Shown: positions 1-9,876 of the stretch, one piece after another
Numbering within the stretch: the stretch's first letter is position 1
Layout of the letters: every line of letters begins with the position of its first letter
Program-made: the position numbers and the translations under genes
Notes under the pieces: generated by a model
The model's database searches: none
Told to the model about the DNA's origin: nothing
Seen by the model: only the letters and a program-made list of their open reading frames with translations
DNA from: Aurantiochytrium sp. KH105
Lineage: Eukaryota; Sar; Bigyra; Thraustochytrida; Thraustochytriidae
NCBI GenBank assembly: GCA_003116975.1
Contig: BGKB01000121.1
Span: 124,001-188,000 of the forward strand
Direction of reading: 5' to 3'
DNA length: 64,000 nt

Positions 1-241
1 CGCAACTCCGCCGCGGGTCCTCGCGGCGCCGGCCGCGCGCAGCGCCGGCCGCGCGCAGCGCCGCGCGGGGCGCGAGCGCGAGCGCGAGCGAGCCCGGGCC
101 GCGCGCCGGCCGCGCGCCCGCGCGGCGAGGGTCGAGGGTCGAGGCCGGATTTGAAATTTTCCGCGGCGCGAGCGGCCTCGAACGACCCCGGCCAGACGCA
201 CGAACGACCACGGGCACGCCGCGACGCCTGCGCTTGGCGGG
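1..241. other. GC-extreme 5' flank of the CHAT-SH2 gene
   Basis: The first 241 bases are almost pure G/C, with repeated GCGCGAGC- and CCGGCCGCGCGC-type words and two short near-direct repeats of cgccggccgcgcgcagcg. No gene, TATA box or RNA structure is recognised. It most likely holds the promoter and 5' untranslated region of the gene starting at 242. Confidence 0.4.
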
Positions 242-368
242 ATGCACGCGCACGCAGACGCGGAGGCGCACGCGGAGGCGGTCGCGGAGGCGGTCGCCGC
301 GGTGCCGTCGACGCCGACGCTGGCGCCGATGGCGATGTCGTCGTGGATGGCGGCCGACAAGAAGGAGG

Positions 369-400
<32 letters not shown>

Positions 401-3163
401 GACGAGGAGGGCCCGCCGCAGCTGTTTGCGTTTCTGTACGCGTCGCCGCTGACGCAGCGGGGCCAGGACGGGAGCTCGGAGGAGACCGCTGAGGAGGAGG
501 AGGAAGTCGAGGGCCTCGATGTGATCCGCGAGGCCGAAGACCTCAAGCACATGTTCGAGGACAAAGGCCAGGCGCTCTCGATCAGGGTCGAGGCCGCGAC
601 GCGAGAGTCCCTGCGACGCACGCTGCAAGCCAAGGGCGTAAAGTGTGCCGCCGAGGTCCTCCACTTTACGTGTCACGGACTCCCCGACGGCTTCCTTGCA
701 CTCGAAGACAGCGCCGGTCAGCTCGACAGGCTGAGCGCCTCGGACCTCGAGGCCATGCTGGACAGAGACCGCATGCCCGATGTTGTCTTTGTGAGCGCCT
801 GCTTTTCGCATCCCATTGGTGACATATTTGTTCAGGCTGGCGTCAAGCACGTTGTGGCCGTGCGAAGAGACTCGAGAGTTGCGGATCAGGTGGGCAGAGA
901 CTTTGCCAAATTCTTCTATGACCGTCTCGTGACTGGAGATACGGTGCAAGATGCCTTCGATTACGCCCAACAGTGTATTCAGCTCACGCCCGGAAAAGAC
1001 GACGCGTGGCGGACACGTCAAGAGAAAAAGTTTCTTCTCTTACCAAAGCAGGGCGTCGACCACGCGGTTCCCGTCTTTGACCCGGGGCGAGTCGGAGAGG
1101 TCCGGGACGAGACGCCGCCGCCGACTATTAATTCGTGTCGTCGCATCACAAGTCGTGCCATCGGGCGCAAGGTGATTACGCAGCGTATCGTGCAAGTCTT
1201 GGCAGCACAGTCGTTGCCATCTGCGCAGCCGCGCCAAGCTGCGCCCTCGCGCTGGCTCACCATTTGCGGCGCCGAGGGCATTGGCAAGACGACTTGCGCT
1301 ATCGCGGCGTGCAATTTTCTTAGCAAACGAAGACATTGCAAGGGCGTCTGCTATGTGCCTCTTGTAAGAGATTCTGGTGCAAGAGGCGTGCTACGGGGCG
1401 GCAGTGAAGCGCGGGCGACCTTGGTCGAGGCCTTTTGCACGAGCGGCCCAAGAGCTCTCTGCGCCGCAGATTCAGAACCTACTCTTTTTGCAGGTCTCAA
1501 TGCCGTCACCAGTGAATACGAAGCGTACCCAGGCAATCTCATCGTCCTTCTCGACGGTTGTGAGCAGTGGGCAGGGAGGGATCGCTCAGCGGCATCGTGG
1601 ACGGCGCTCGCGGGATTCATACGCGACCTTTTGGTCGCGTGTCCGCACGTGGCAGTACTATGTACGAGTCGCAATGCAATCAGTTCCGAGAGTTCTTCTG
1701 CGGGCGCGTCTGCGTCATCTTCGTTTCCTAGCGCAAGTGTTTGGAATGCGAGTGCTCAGGGAGTTGCAGGGAGCTTGGCCGATGCTGCTCTTGAGGAATC
1801 TGTTTTGGAAGTGAGTGAGCTCAGCGCACAACACGCTGCGCAGCTTCTTTTGCATCTGAGCCCTCGATCGCTGACTGAGGTTGAGGTAATGGATGGAGTG
1901 GCGGGCGGACACTTTGCAAAACTCAGCAGTCGTCAACGACTCCAGGTGCTCGCCAGTCATCGCGTCGTGCGTGAATGTCGAGGCCATCCCATTGTAATTG
2001 GGCAAGTTGCGGAAAACTTACACAGCCAGCATCTTCATGATTTGTCTAACTTTGCGCGAGGTGCCGCGCGTGCCTTTTTTGGTACCGATCTTACATCGCC
2101 AATGCGACCTGCTGTCCCGATGGCACCTTCTTCAAGCGTGCGAATGCAGACACCCTCCGCGCCAAGCATGCAAATGCATACGCCCTCCGCGTCAAGCATG
2201 CAAGTGCAGACGCCCTCTGCAGCGCCGTCTCTGCTCGCATCTCGGAACATGGCTGTGCCGAAATCCGCGCTTGGCCGCGACGGCGTCCACGTGGGTGGCT
2301 TTGCGGGGCCTTCTACGAGCTGTTTGCAGGCCCGGTTCGGCGTGCCGACGGCGTCGTCGTCGTCGTTTGGATCGACGCAGTCGTCTTCTTTCTCAACTGT
2401 GTCGGCCTCTTCGGACGAGGACTGGGCTCGTTCATTGGTGAAAACTGCCTGTGCGAGAATCTCCGTGCTCGTTCGACCCGATGATGCGGACGCACAGTGG
2501 TCCGCCGTTCTCAAATCGACCGAGGAGATTCTGCCCGAGGCCCTGTACAAATATCCAAGTATCAATCGCAAGTTTTCCGAACGGGACCTCGCGCGCCTAC
2601 GCGCTGTGTATGAACGAATTGCTGGGTCCGGCCAAGGTCGCGCGCAAAAGCCTGTCCGGGATGTTGTCAAAGCCTTTGCAGCCTGGCTTGAGGCCTCGAC
2701 AGCCTCGCTATTGAGCAACAGCGAGTACTGGAATCAGGGTGTCATCTTTGGGCTCGTCTCCAAAGAGCAGGTCAACGAGATACTCTTGTCTCGGTCCTCG
2801 GGGACATTTCTCATTCGAATAAGCGAATCTGTTCCAGGTAATTTGGCCGTGGCCTACGTGGTGGCAGCGCCATGCGGCACGTCTCGTCGCGTTGTGCATT
2901 CATTGGTTGTACCCGGGCCTGATGGGGGCGTCTCGCTCGAGTTCAGGAATGGACGCAAGCGCTTCGAGTCCCTTGGGGCCTTTCTGCTTGCGCACGACAT
3001 CTTTTGCCACCTTTGGCCGGACAGAAACAAGAAAGAGGTTTTGCAAGCGGTCTTTTCGTCGATGGCGGTATCGTCAGCAGCAACATCGTTTTCGGCCTCG
3101 CATGGGCGACTGCCCTCGGCTTCGGCCATGAATTCTCCGCGGTCGCTTGCTTCGGTATCATGA
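242..3163 (+). CDS. CHAT peptidase - STAND NTPase - STAT-type SH2 fusion protein
   Basis: Predicted cytosolic signalling protease of 973 residues. After an acidic N-terminus (about 41-90) comes a CHAT (caspase/separase-fold) domain, about 60-270, with dyad His145 (HFTCHG) and Cys187 (VSACFS). A STAND/NB-ARC-like NTPase follows, about 300-615: P-loop GAEGIGKTT at 343-351, Walker B LIVLLDG ending in Asp438, sensor-type TSR at 475-477 and a GHP motif at 581-583. A Ser/Thr/Pro linker carries three MQxxTPSA units (635-661). The C-terminus is a helical linker plus SH2 (about 805-930) with FLIRISES at 856-863 and the phosphotyrosine-binding Arg859. The WNQGVIFGLVSKE stretch just before it resembles the STAT linker-SH2 junction. 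The short tail lacks tyrosine, so STAT-style self-phosphorylation is unlikely. ATG 242 is the first ATG; Met30, 32 or 36 are alternatives. Domain calls are strong; substrate and ligand are unknown. Confidence 0.93.
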
Positions 3164-3823
3164 CAGTGAAAACTACGACCATTCAAGTCAGCAAGGCTTA
3201 CGGATTGACCTGCAGGCTGGGGAGGCAAAATGCAAAAAAGGGAGGAAGGATGCTGTGAGAGAGGAGATCTGACCTGGTCAATGTATCGACTGAAAGGTAT
3301 CCACGCCCGACAACAATGGGTGCGAGAAGTGGTGCGGCGACGAAGTGAGAGAGTGCTTCCAGCTGAATGATTGGGCATCCGTCAGTTCGTATTTTTGAAG
3401 CAAAAGGAGAGGGAAATTCAACAAAAACGTATGAAGCGATGAATTGGAAAACGACGAAGGCACCCCGCCTCGTTTGTGGCCGCCACGAAGCAAGATGAAG
3501 CGAAAGAAGAAGATGAAGGATGATTTTTTTTTTGGAACTGCGATGTGTGTGTGTGTCTTTCTCGTATAATGTGTGGGTCTTGAGACAGACGTCTGTTCGT
3601 TCGTTCGTTCGTTCGTTCGTTCGTTCGTTCGTTTGTCCGTCAGTCATACAGAGTTGATTGATTGATTGATAGATTGATTGATTGTAATCGCAACTGCAAC
3701 AACAAGCTTGACCGCCAACGTGGCAAGAAGATTTTCTTACAACTTGCGGCAGGCAGGCAGGCAGGCAGCTAATGTAGCAGCTCGCTTTTTTTCTTTCAAC
3801 GAAAAATTACAGGCATCACATTT
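3164..3823. other. Convergent intergenic region with (GTTC)n and (GATT)n microsatellites
   Basis: This spacer lies between the 3' ends of two convergent genes. It contains a GTTC tetranucleotide run at about 3595-3633, an imperfect GATT run at about 3653-3685, and a short GGCA run near 3750-3768. No coding potential beyond chance frames is seen; it should hold both 3' untranslated regions and polyadenylation sites. Confidence 0.6.
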
Positions 3824-6800
3824 CTACAGCCGGCGACGTTTCGACGCACTCGTTGGCTTCTTTGGCTTGGTCGAGAGAGCTTCTTGCGTAAATGTGGACT
3901 GACGGTTGAGCTTGGGAGTGAGAACCGGAGCCTTTTTAAAGGCGGACATGATGCTCTGGCCATTCGCACTAGTTTCCGTGTTCCCCGAGGCCTTCTTGGA
4001 GAGAGCAAAGGGATTCCGCTTCTTATTCATCTGCGTTGAAGGCGAGGACATCTCGCTCGCGAGCACGGGCGGATCCGAGGTTGCCTCTGACGATCCAGGA
4101 GAGCTCGCGACACTCGCGGACGAGGCGTTGACGCGGTGTTTGATCTTAGACCTGCGATCGTCCTCATAGCTTGCCTCGCTGCGAAGATCATCCTCACTGT
4201 CAGAGGGTTCCTGAATCGAAAGTGTGCGGAGCGCCGAGGCAGGGGCCTGGGCAGCAAGGCGTTTACGCATTTTGTTGACAGGCGTCCGCCGTTGTCGCTG
4301 GCGCGTCTCTGTAGGCTCCACGACGCCAAAATCGGCATCGTCCCCCGACATATCATCGTCTTCTTCGCCATCCTCATCCGACGACGAGGCGTCGTCGCCA
4401 TCATCCTCGGCCAGACGGGCAGCTTGCTCGCGAATAGCAATAAGTCGCTCGATGCGCTGGAGCAGATTAAGGTCAGCGCCAGCCTGCTGAGCTTGCTGGT
4501 GCGCAATTTGGAGCGAGCGGTCAAGGCGAAGACGCTTGACGAGGCCAAAGGCTCGCGCGCTGCGATTGAGCTTGACTGCAAGGATCATGTGCTTGAGCAC
4601 GCCGGCGTCGAGCTGGGCCTCGGCCTCGAGCAGCTTCTGATCGCCAAGACGAAGGGCATCCACGTCTGTCGTAGTGTCTGGAATCGCCTTTGCGACCCAC
4701 TTGAGCTGCTCCAGCACAAGGTGAGAGCGCACCGTCTCCTCCTCGAGCTTGTATTTAAGGCTTCCTGTTGACAAGTTGAGCCCAGCAAGGGGGACGGAAA
4801 GGTCGAACGACGTAAGGACCGGCCGCGGGTAAATTTCCGGGAAGCCGGCATGAGCACCCTTGCCCTTGAGCAAGATTCCATTGAGTTTGCCGAGCTGAAT
4901 GCTCACAGGCCAGAGCACGTCATGCTTGGAGCGTCGCAACGTGTTTTCGTCCAGGACCGGGACCCAATTCCAGGCAACTGCCTTGGACAGGACCATGAGC
5001 GTGCCCTTGGAGTCCATGCAGGCGGGCATAAATCCCATGGATTTATCACAAAGACCAACCCATTTGAGCGGCTTGGGCTCCCCATGGGGCATTGGCAGAC
5101 GTCCACTGGCCGCAATGCTAGTAATTCCGCCTCCGGCCGCGCCCTCAACGCCCACATCGATGAGCTGGAAACCCATATGCTGCGTGCCATCCGCGCTCGG
5201 GGCACCCGTGTGGTACACCACGAACAAAAAGACGCCGGCGCCCGACATGGAGAGAATGGGACCAGGGAGCACGAGAGGGGCCTCCTGGAGACCACTGGGA
5301 CGGAAGATTCGCAAGGTACGCCGGTTTGTAGCCACCGCTGCGAAAGATGCGCCAGCAGCCACGGCGCGGGCCTTCTCGCTCACCGGCAGCCTGGCGGTCC
5401 AGTCCGCATTATTGGACCGCGAATCGAACGACTTGTAGAACAATGTCGAGCATGTACCGTAGCGTGCCTCCATGCGGTCTGCCAACGTCGAATTCTTTGA
5501 CGTGGCACCGCCCAGTAGCTTTTCAGGAGCCACACCAGCGGCGTCAGCCTGCTCGGCAAGATCCATGTACGTCTGGAGGAGACCGTGCTCGCTTTGCCTT
5601 GCGCGAAGCTCCTCCTGCATGTCGTCCTCCGGAAGACCGGGGTCCCAGTCCGTATCATCACCATTCTTTCTCGAGGTCGCAGATGCGGGGCCCTTGGAAG
5701 GGTCGTTGCTCGAGCTTCCGTAGGGCTGGGCGAGTGCGCCACTGTTCGCCTCTCCAAGTTCACCTGGCGTGGCAAAGAGAGCGCCGCTCTCTCCGAGGGC
5801 AGCCATCGTGAACCCATAATGATCAGAGAAGCGTACGCGGCGATGATCAACTGTGTTGGCAAAGTCAATCTCGACCGAGTTATGCGTTTCTTCCGTGCGA
5901 AGGGTGACGCTTCCTACCGAGTTCCAGGCGAGGAATCTGCGCTCCTCCGAGTCGGGCGTTGCACCCGGCATGAGTACGCCTTGTCTCTGGAATTGCGCCG
6001 GCTGAGCGTCCTCGATGGCACGCTTGATGCGGGCGTCGAGCTGTTGGCTGGACACAAGCCCTCCTGCGCTTGTAGGTCCACCGTAGAGGCCGGTTCCTTC
6101 ATCTTGGTCATCGAGGTCGTCGTTCATGTCGAGCTCATCTCCCATGTGATGATCATCGCCATCGACGCTGTCCACATCGCCAGCTTCATTGTTTCCATCG
6201 ATGTTTTCCTCGCCGTCCTCTTGACTGGAACCCTGCTTTTTAGAAACTCCTCCTTCCGCGTTATCGGCAGTTTGTTCCTTGTCGCCTGCGCTTGAGATTT
6301 CAGACTCGATCTGGGTGCCGGACTCTTTGGAGGAGGAGGAAGAAGAAGAAGAAGAAGAAGAAGAGGTCGGGGTGTTTAGCGCGTCATCGAAACCCTCGGG
6401 AATGAGGCTGGCAAACCAATGCACATTACCATCCATGGAAAGCGCGAGAGCCCCGCGACGGCGCGACGGCCAGACGATACGTTGTACAGGGCTGGCGTAT
6501 TGGTTCGCAATAGACGAAAGGTCAAATTTATCAAGACGCGTGCCTGCATCGGCGTTCTTACGGGTGTCGAGGAGACGAATCTCGCCACGCGCGTTGGCAA
6601 AAAGTAGGTAGACACCATTCGGAGACCATGCCAACGCGGTGGGAACGGTCTCCTTCTTGGCGCTTCCGGAGCCCCCACACGGTGCCATAATCTTTTGCGA
6701 CCACGTATCACGCGACAATAGAATGATACCTTCGGCCGCTGTGAGCGCGAGCACCTTTCCAGAGGTTTCCCAGGCGAGCTGCACGGGCTCAGTCTTGTCG

Positions 6801-8095
6801 GGATCCTCGACAGTATCAGCCAAAACGGTGCCGCGTGCAAGCTTTTTCAGCGCCTTGCTGTCGTGTACGGACCAAATGATGACCTGACCATTTGTGGCTG
6901 CGGAAGCCAAAAGATCCCCTTGTGGAGCCCATGAAAGGGCTTTGACGGCGGCCGAGTGGCCCTTGAGCTCTTTGAATGCAGCAGGCTTCGCGAGTTCGAT
7001 GACGCGAATTACATTTTCGTCCAGAGCAACAGCAAGGTGTTCGCCACTGGGGCTAAAGGAGACATCGCGGACTGGACCCGGCGCGCGGTGCAGCAGTTCC
7101 TTGAGCTCGCCAGAGGGTGAGCGAACAAGACGCACCTGGCCGTTTTTGGCTCCGCAGGCGACGAGGTCGCCTGCAGGATGCACGTCGACGCAGAGAGCGT
7201 CTTCGATCTCCACAAGATCCTTTTCGACTTCGCGCTTGTTGACGTCGAGCAGACGTACGCCGAGCGAGCCCGCTGCAAAGGCGTGCGAGGCGTCTGCGCT
7301 CACTGCAAGACCTGCGCGGCCGGGCGGGAGGACAACTCGCGAAACGTGCGCTGGTTGCTTGTCCGAAGGCTCGCCAAAGATGGCGCCGCCCTTTGCCTCG
7401 CGAGAGCTCTCCATTTCCTCGCCAACGTCTAGCGTCTCCATGATATCGGCATCCTCATCGTTATTGGCGGAGTTGCTCTGGTTGTTTGGACTTTGCACGG
7501 TGGTTTCCGGCTGCGTCTTGTTCGTCTTTCTGCCAATCTGGTCGCTCTCCTCGTTATCGTCCTGGCTCTGCGACATTTCGAGGGCGTCATCTGCGTCGAG
7601 TTCCTGCTGCATGGCGAGCATCTCAGCATCGTCGTCATCGTCATCGTCATCGCCGTGGACGACGTTGTAACTGATAGACTCGTTGTGATCGTTGGCTTCG
7701 TCTTCATTTTCGTCGTAACTGCTCTGTTGCTGTTTCTTCTTGTCCGCGTCGCTCTTGGTCTTGGCTACAGTTACAAGGACCTCATCCTCGTCGTCGATCT
7801 CATCATCGCCTTGGCTCTGGGACGCAAGGACCTGCTGCGTGGCTTCCATCGAGGTATCCTCGAGATCCATTGCATGCATGCTGTTTTGCGTTTCCTCGAG
7901 CAGGGTGTCCGGGATGGCTGAGGCGTCTTGGGACGCCTCAACAGCGTCTTGTGACTCCGGGATCGCCGCGTCCTGCACCTCTGTCGGCGCGAGATCGGTG
8001 GCCTCCTTGACGTTGGTCTGCGAGGCTGCTTGCACGTCCGGGTCGAGCGTCGCCGCGGACCCGACGGAGAGCTCGTCGTCGTCGTGCTCACCCAT
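3824..8095 (-). CDS. CTF4: CTF4/WDHD1/AND-1-type replisome adaptor
   Basis: Predicted nuclear replication-fork scaffold linking helicase, polymerase alpha and cohesion factors (known role of the family). From the chosen start it has 1423 residues: an acidic, Asp/Ser/Gln-rich N-terminus (1-245), WD40 repeats (about 250-560, with repeated GQVRLVRS / GQVIIWSV-type strands), an acidic Ser-rich linker, then the conserved Mcl1/SepB middle domain (about 715-1140) with blocks such as YGFTMAALGESG, ADWTARLPVSEKA and HDVLWPVSI. A charged tail ends in KRRRL, a plausible nuclear signal. No HMG box like that of animal WDHD1 is seen. The frame stays open upstream to 8332, but the added 79 residues are low-complexity Arg/Ala/Ser without an ATG. 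ATG 8095 has a GCCATGG context, so it was preferred. A poly-Ser run is encoded around 6340-6362. Confidence 0.9.
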   Translation of the reverse strand: MGEHDDDELSVGSAATLDPDVQAASQTNVKEATDLAPTEVQDAAIPESQDAVEASQDASAIPDTLLEETQNSMHAMDLEDTSMEATQQVLASQSQGDDEIDDEDEVLVTVAKTKSDADKKKQQQSSYDENEDEANDHNESISYNVVHGDDDDDDDDAEMLAMQQELDADDALEMSQSQDDNEESDQIGRKTNKTQPETTVQSPNNQSNSANNDEDADIMETLDVGEEMESSREAKGGAIFGEPSDKQPAHVSRVVLPPGRAGLAVSADASHAFAAGSLGVRLLDVNKREVEKDLVEIEDALCVDVHPAGDLVACGAKNGQVRLVRSPSGELKELLHRAPGPVRDVSFSPSGEHLAVALDENVIRVIELAKPAAFKELKGHSAAVKALSWAPQGDLLASAATNGQVIIWSVHDSKALKKLARGTVLADTVEDPDKTEPVQLAWETSGKVLALTAAEGIILLSRDTWSQKIMAPCGGSGSAKKETVPTALAWSPNGVYLLFANARGEIRLLDTRKNADAGTRLDKFDLSSIANQYASPVQRIVWPSRRRGALALSMDGNVHWFASLIPEGFDDALNTPTSSSSSSSSSSSSKESGTQIESEISSAGDKEQTADNAEGGVSKKQGSSQEDGEENIDGNNEAGDVDSVDGDDHHMGDELDMNDDLDDQDEGTGLYGGPTSAGGLVSSQQLDARIKRAIEDAQPAQFQRQGVLMPGATPDSEERRFLAWNSVGSVTLRTEETHNSVEIDFANTVDHRRVRFSDHYGFTMAALGESGALFATPGELGEANSGALAQPYGSSSNDPSKGPASATSRKNGDDTDWDPGLPEDDMQEELRARQSEHGLLQTYMDLAEQADAAGVAPEKLLGGATSKNSTLADRMEARYGTCSTLFYKSFDSRSNNADWTARLPVSEKARAVAAGASFAAVATNRRTLRIFRPSGLQEAPLVLPGPILSMSGAGVFLFVVYHTGAPSADGTQHMGFQLIDVGVEGAAGGGITSIAASGRLPMPHGEPKPLKWVGLCDKSMGFMPACMDSKGTLMVLSKAVAWNWVPVLDENTLRRSKHDVLWPVSIQLGKLNGILLKGKGAHAGFPEIYPRPVLTSFDLSVPLAGLNLSTGSLKYKLEEETVRSHLVLEQLKWVAKAIPDTTTDVDALRLGDQKLLEAEAQLDAGVLKHMILAVKLNRSARAFGLVKRLRLDRSLQIAHQQAQQAGADLNLLQRIERLIAIREQAARLAEDDGDDASSSDEDGEEDDDMSGDDADFGVVEPTETRQRQRRTPVNKMRKRLAAQAPASALRTLSIQEPSDSEDDLRSEASYEDDRRSKIKHRVNASSASVASSPGSSEATSDPPVLASEMSSPSTQMNKKRNPFALSKKASGNTETSANGQSIMSAFKKAPVLTPKLNRQSTFTQEALSTKPKKPTSASKRRRL

Positions 8096-8610
8096 GGCCG
8101 CCCGCTCCGGTGCCCCGTTTCCGCACCTCTCGCTCCCGCTGCTCGGGCGAGGGCCAGGTTCTAGCTGGGACGCGGGAGGAGAGCGGCAAGCTCGGACGCT
8201 GCGTGCGCGTGCGCGTGCGCGTGCGCACGTGACGTCGCTCGCGCCGCGACCGATCGACCGACCGATCGCTCGCTTGCTCGCTCGGTCGAAGAAGCAATCA
8301 ATCGACTTTGCCGTCTCCTGCTCGAACTCCAAGCGGCGGTCGTTAGGCGAGGCTCGAGCCTAACGACGAATTTGAATTGGGGGTTGCGCTCGCGTCAGAT
8401 CTCCTAGAAGTTCCAGAGGGTACAGATAGCAAATGCAAGAACTTGCTGGCGAACTCTGGCTCGACGCGATAAGCATGGGACCCAGAGGCTCAGCACCTTC
8501 TCTAGATATTTTCTGCAAGCCGAGTTGGGCAACGAACAAAGGGAAAAATGCTAGAGAGAACGGGATGGGATACAGGGATGCCAGAAAAGAGAAACAAGTT
8601 GAAATTTTAA
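8096..8610. promoter_or_regulatory. CTF4 upstream region with hexamer run and perfect inverted repeat
   Basis: The spacer holds the CTF4 promoter and, at its far end, the 3' untranslated region of the next minus-strand gene. Nearest the CTF4 ATG is a GTGCGC hexamer run (about 8200-8230). Further up is a 10-bp perfect inverted repeat, gtcgttaggc at 8339-8348 and gcctaacgac at 8358-8367, separated by 9 bp that contain the palindrome gctcgagc. The function of the repeat is unknown. Confidence 0.45.
8339..8367. promoter_or_regulatory. Perfect 10-bp inverted repeat upstream of CTF4
   Basis: Arms gtcgttaggc (8339-8348) and gcctaacgac (8358-8367) flank a 9-bp loop. It lies about 245 bp upstream of the CTF4 ATG. 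It could be a dimeric transcription-factor site or a hairpin. Confidence 0.45.
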
Positions 8611-9876
8611 TTAAACGTAGTCCGAGTTCTCGTCAAGACTGAAGGCGTCGTCGCTGTCGTCCTCGCCAGGATTCGCCTTATCTGGTGAGAAAAAGACACT
8701 TGCTTTGGCGGAAAAATTCTGCAAACTGACCGGAGCAGGTCGATCGACGGTAGAGGTCGACGATACCGAGGTGGCCGCACTGCTGACAACATTGGTCGTT
8801 GCTGCAAGTCCATTCCTGGTGCCTGTGCGAGCCGTCGTTGCCGTAGTATCTGAGCTGGAGCTTGCAGGTTTATAAGCAGCGCTGGTTCTGATGAGGTTTC
8901 GAAAAATCTCGTTGCCACCAATCCAGCTGATGGGCATAAAGTACTCGTGCTTGTTGTAAAAGTACGGAATCAGAAGAAAGGTAAGAAAGATGACACCTTG
9001 CACGGTGGCCTGGAAAAGAATGACTCGTTGAAATGAGACCATCCTCTTTCGTATTTGATCCGAAGCGCTGTCCTTACGCACATCATTCTCGGACATGAGC
9101 TGATTAAACTTGTACTGGATACCAAAGGCCTGAGTGCCATACACGGTCAAGGCCACCACATTGAGCGAGAAGTAGGACATGTAGACTGCCTGAGCTGTCA
9201 CGTCTCGCCCATCGCTAAACAGAAGCGTGATGAAAGGGAGCGCTGCGGCAATGATGGAAAAGGAAAGGCTTGCTAGACCCCAGTTTTTCGCTGCCTGCAC
9301 GACGGACTCCTTTGCACGGCATCCACGAAGAATGAGAGCCAAGAGCTGAGGCTGAAAGAAGAAGACCATGAGATAGAAACCGAGCGATACCAGGAAGAAA
9401 AGGATCGTGACGCCCCACGAGAGACCAACACGCTGATCCTCCGTCGCCATCATAATGATGCCAAGAAGAAACCCTGCTGGGGCGTCAAGCACCAGAAAAA
9501 CGAGAATGGCGAGGAGTCCCCTGTTGTCGCGAATACGATACCTTTGTCCGCGCGCCTCGTGTTTCTCGACCTGTTCCCAATGCCTTTTCCACCTGCTATG
9601 AATGATGTGCCGTGTCGATCCAATGGACCAAGCTAGAGAGGCGAAATTAAAGAACCAGAGCACATGCACGGCTACGTCGCTCACATCGCAAGTGATGTCT
9701 TCTGTGTTGATAAAGTCGCTGCGACCGGTCCAGCCGGCGTCACATACGCACATCCCATCGACACACGTCCCGTGGCCTCCACAGACGCCGCCCCAGGGCT
9801 GGGGATAAATATTGGCCAAGTTGTTCAGGTAGGCGGCCGTATTGTCGCAAAGAACCTCCCCAGTCGACTGGTTCAT
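8611..9876 (-). CDS. EGF-like domain plus multi-span membrane protein
   Basis: Predicted 421-residue membrane protein, not assigned to a named family. An extracellular-looking N-terminus carries an EGF-like module (about 32-63; CGGHGTCVDGMCVCDAGW). Six clear hydrophobic spans follow (starting near 66, 118, 150, 190, 220 and 285, approximate), with a weak seventh possible. The tail is Ser/Thr-rich and acidic (DDSDDAFSLDENSDYV). ATG 9876 has a good CACAATG context, and an in-frame stop sits just upstream at 9895-9897. No signal peptide precedes the EGF module. Either the first span acts as a signal anchor or a short upstream exon is missing; a CAG at the start could be an acceptor. Function could be receptor-like or transporter-like; the sequence does not decide. 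Confidence 0.75.
   Translation of the reverse strand: MNQSTGEVLCDNTAAYLNNLANIYPQPWGGVCGGHGTCVDGMCVCDAGWTGRSDFINTEDITCDVSDVAVHVLWFFNFASLAWSIGSTRHIIHSRWKRHWEQVEKHEARGQRYRIRDNRGLLAILVFLVLDAPAGFLLGIIMMATEDQRVGLSWGVTILFFLVSLGFYLMVFFFQPQLLALILRGCRAKESVVQAAKNWGLASLSFSIIAAALPFITLLFSDGRDVTAQAVYMSYFSLNVVALTVYGTQAFGIQYKFNQLMSENDVRKDSASDQIRKRMVSFQRVILFQATVQGVIFLTFLLIPYFYNKHEYFMPISWIGGNEIFRNLIRTSAAYKPASSSSDTTATTARTGTRNGLAATTNVVSSAATSVSSTSTVDRPAPVSLQNFSAKASVFFSPDKANPGEDDSDDAFSLDENSDYV

Noticed and set aside
8096..8332. 79-residue upstream extension of the CTF4 frame
   Set aside because: It contains no ATG and derives from a GTGCGC repeat; the GCCATGG at 8095 is the better start.
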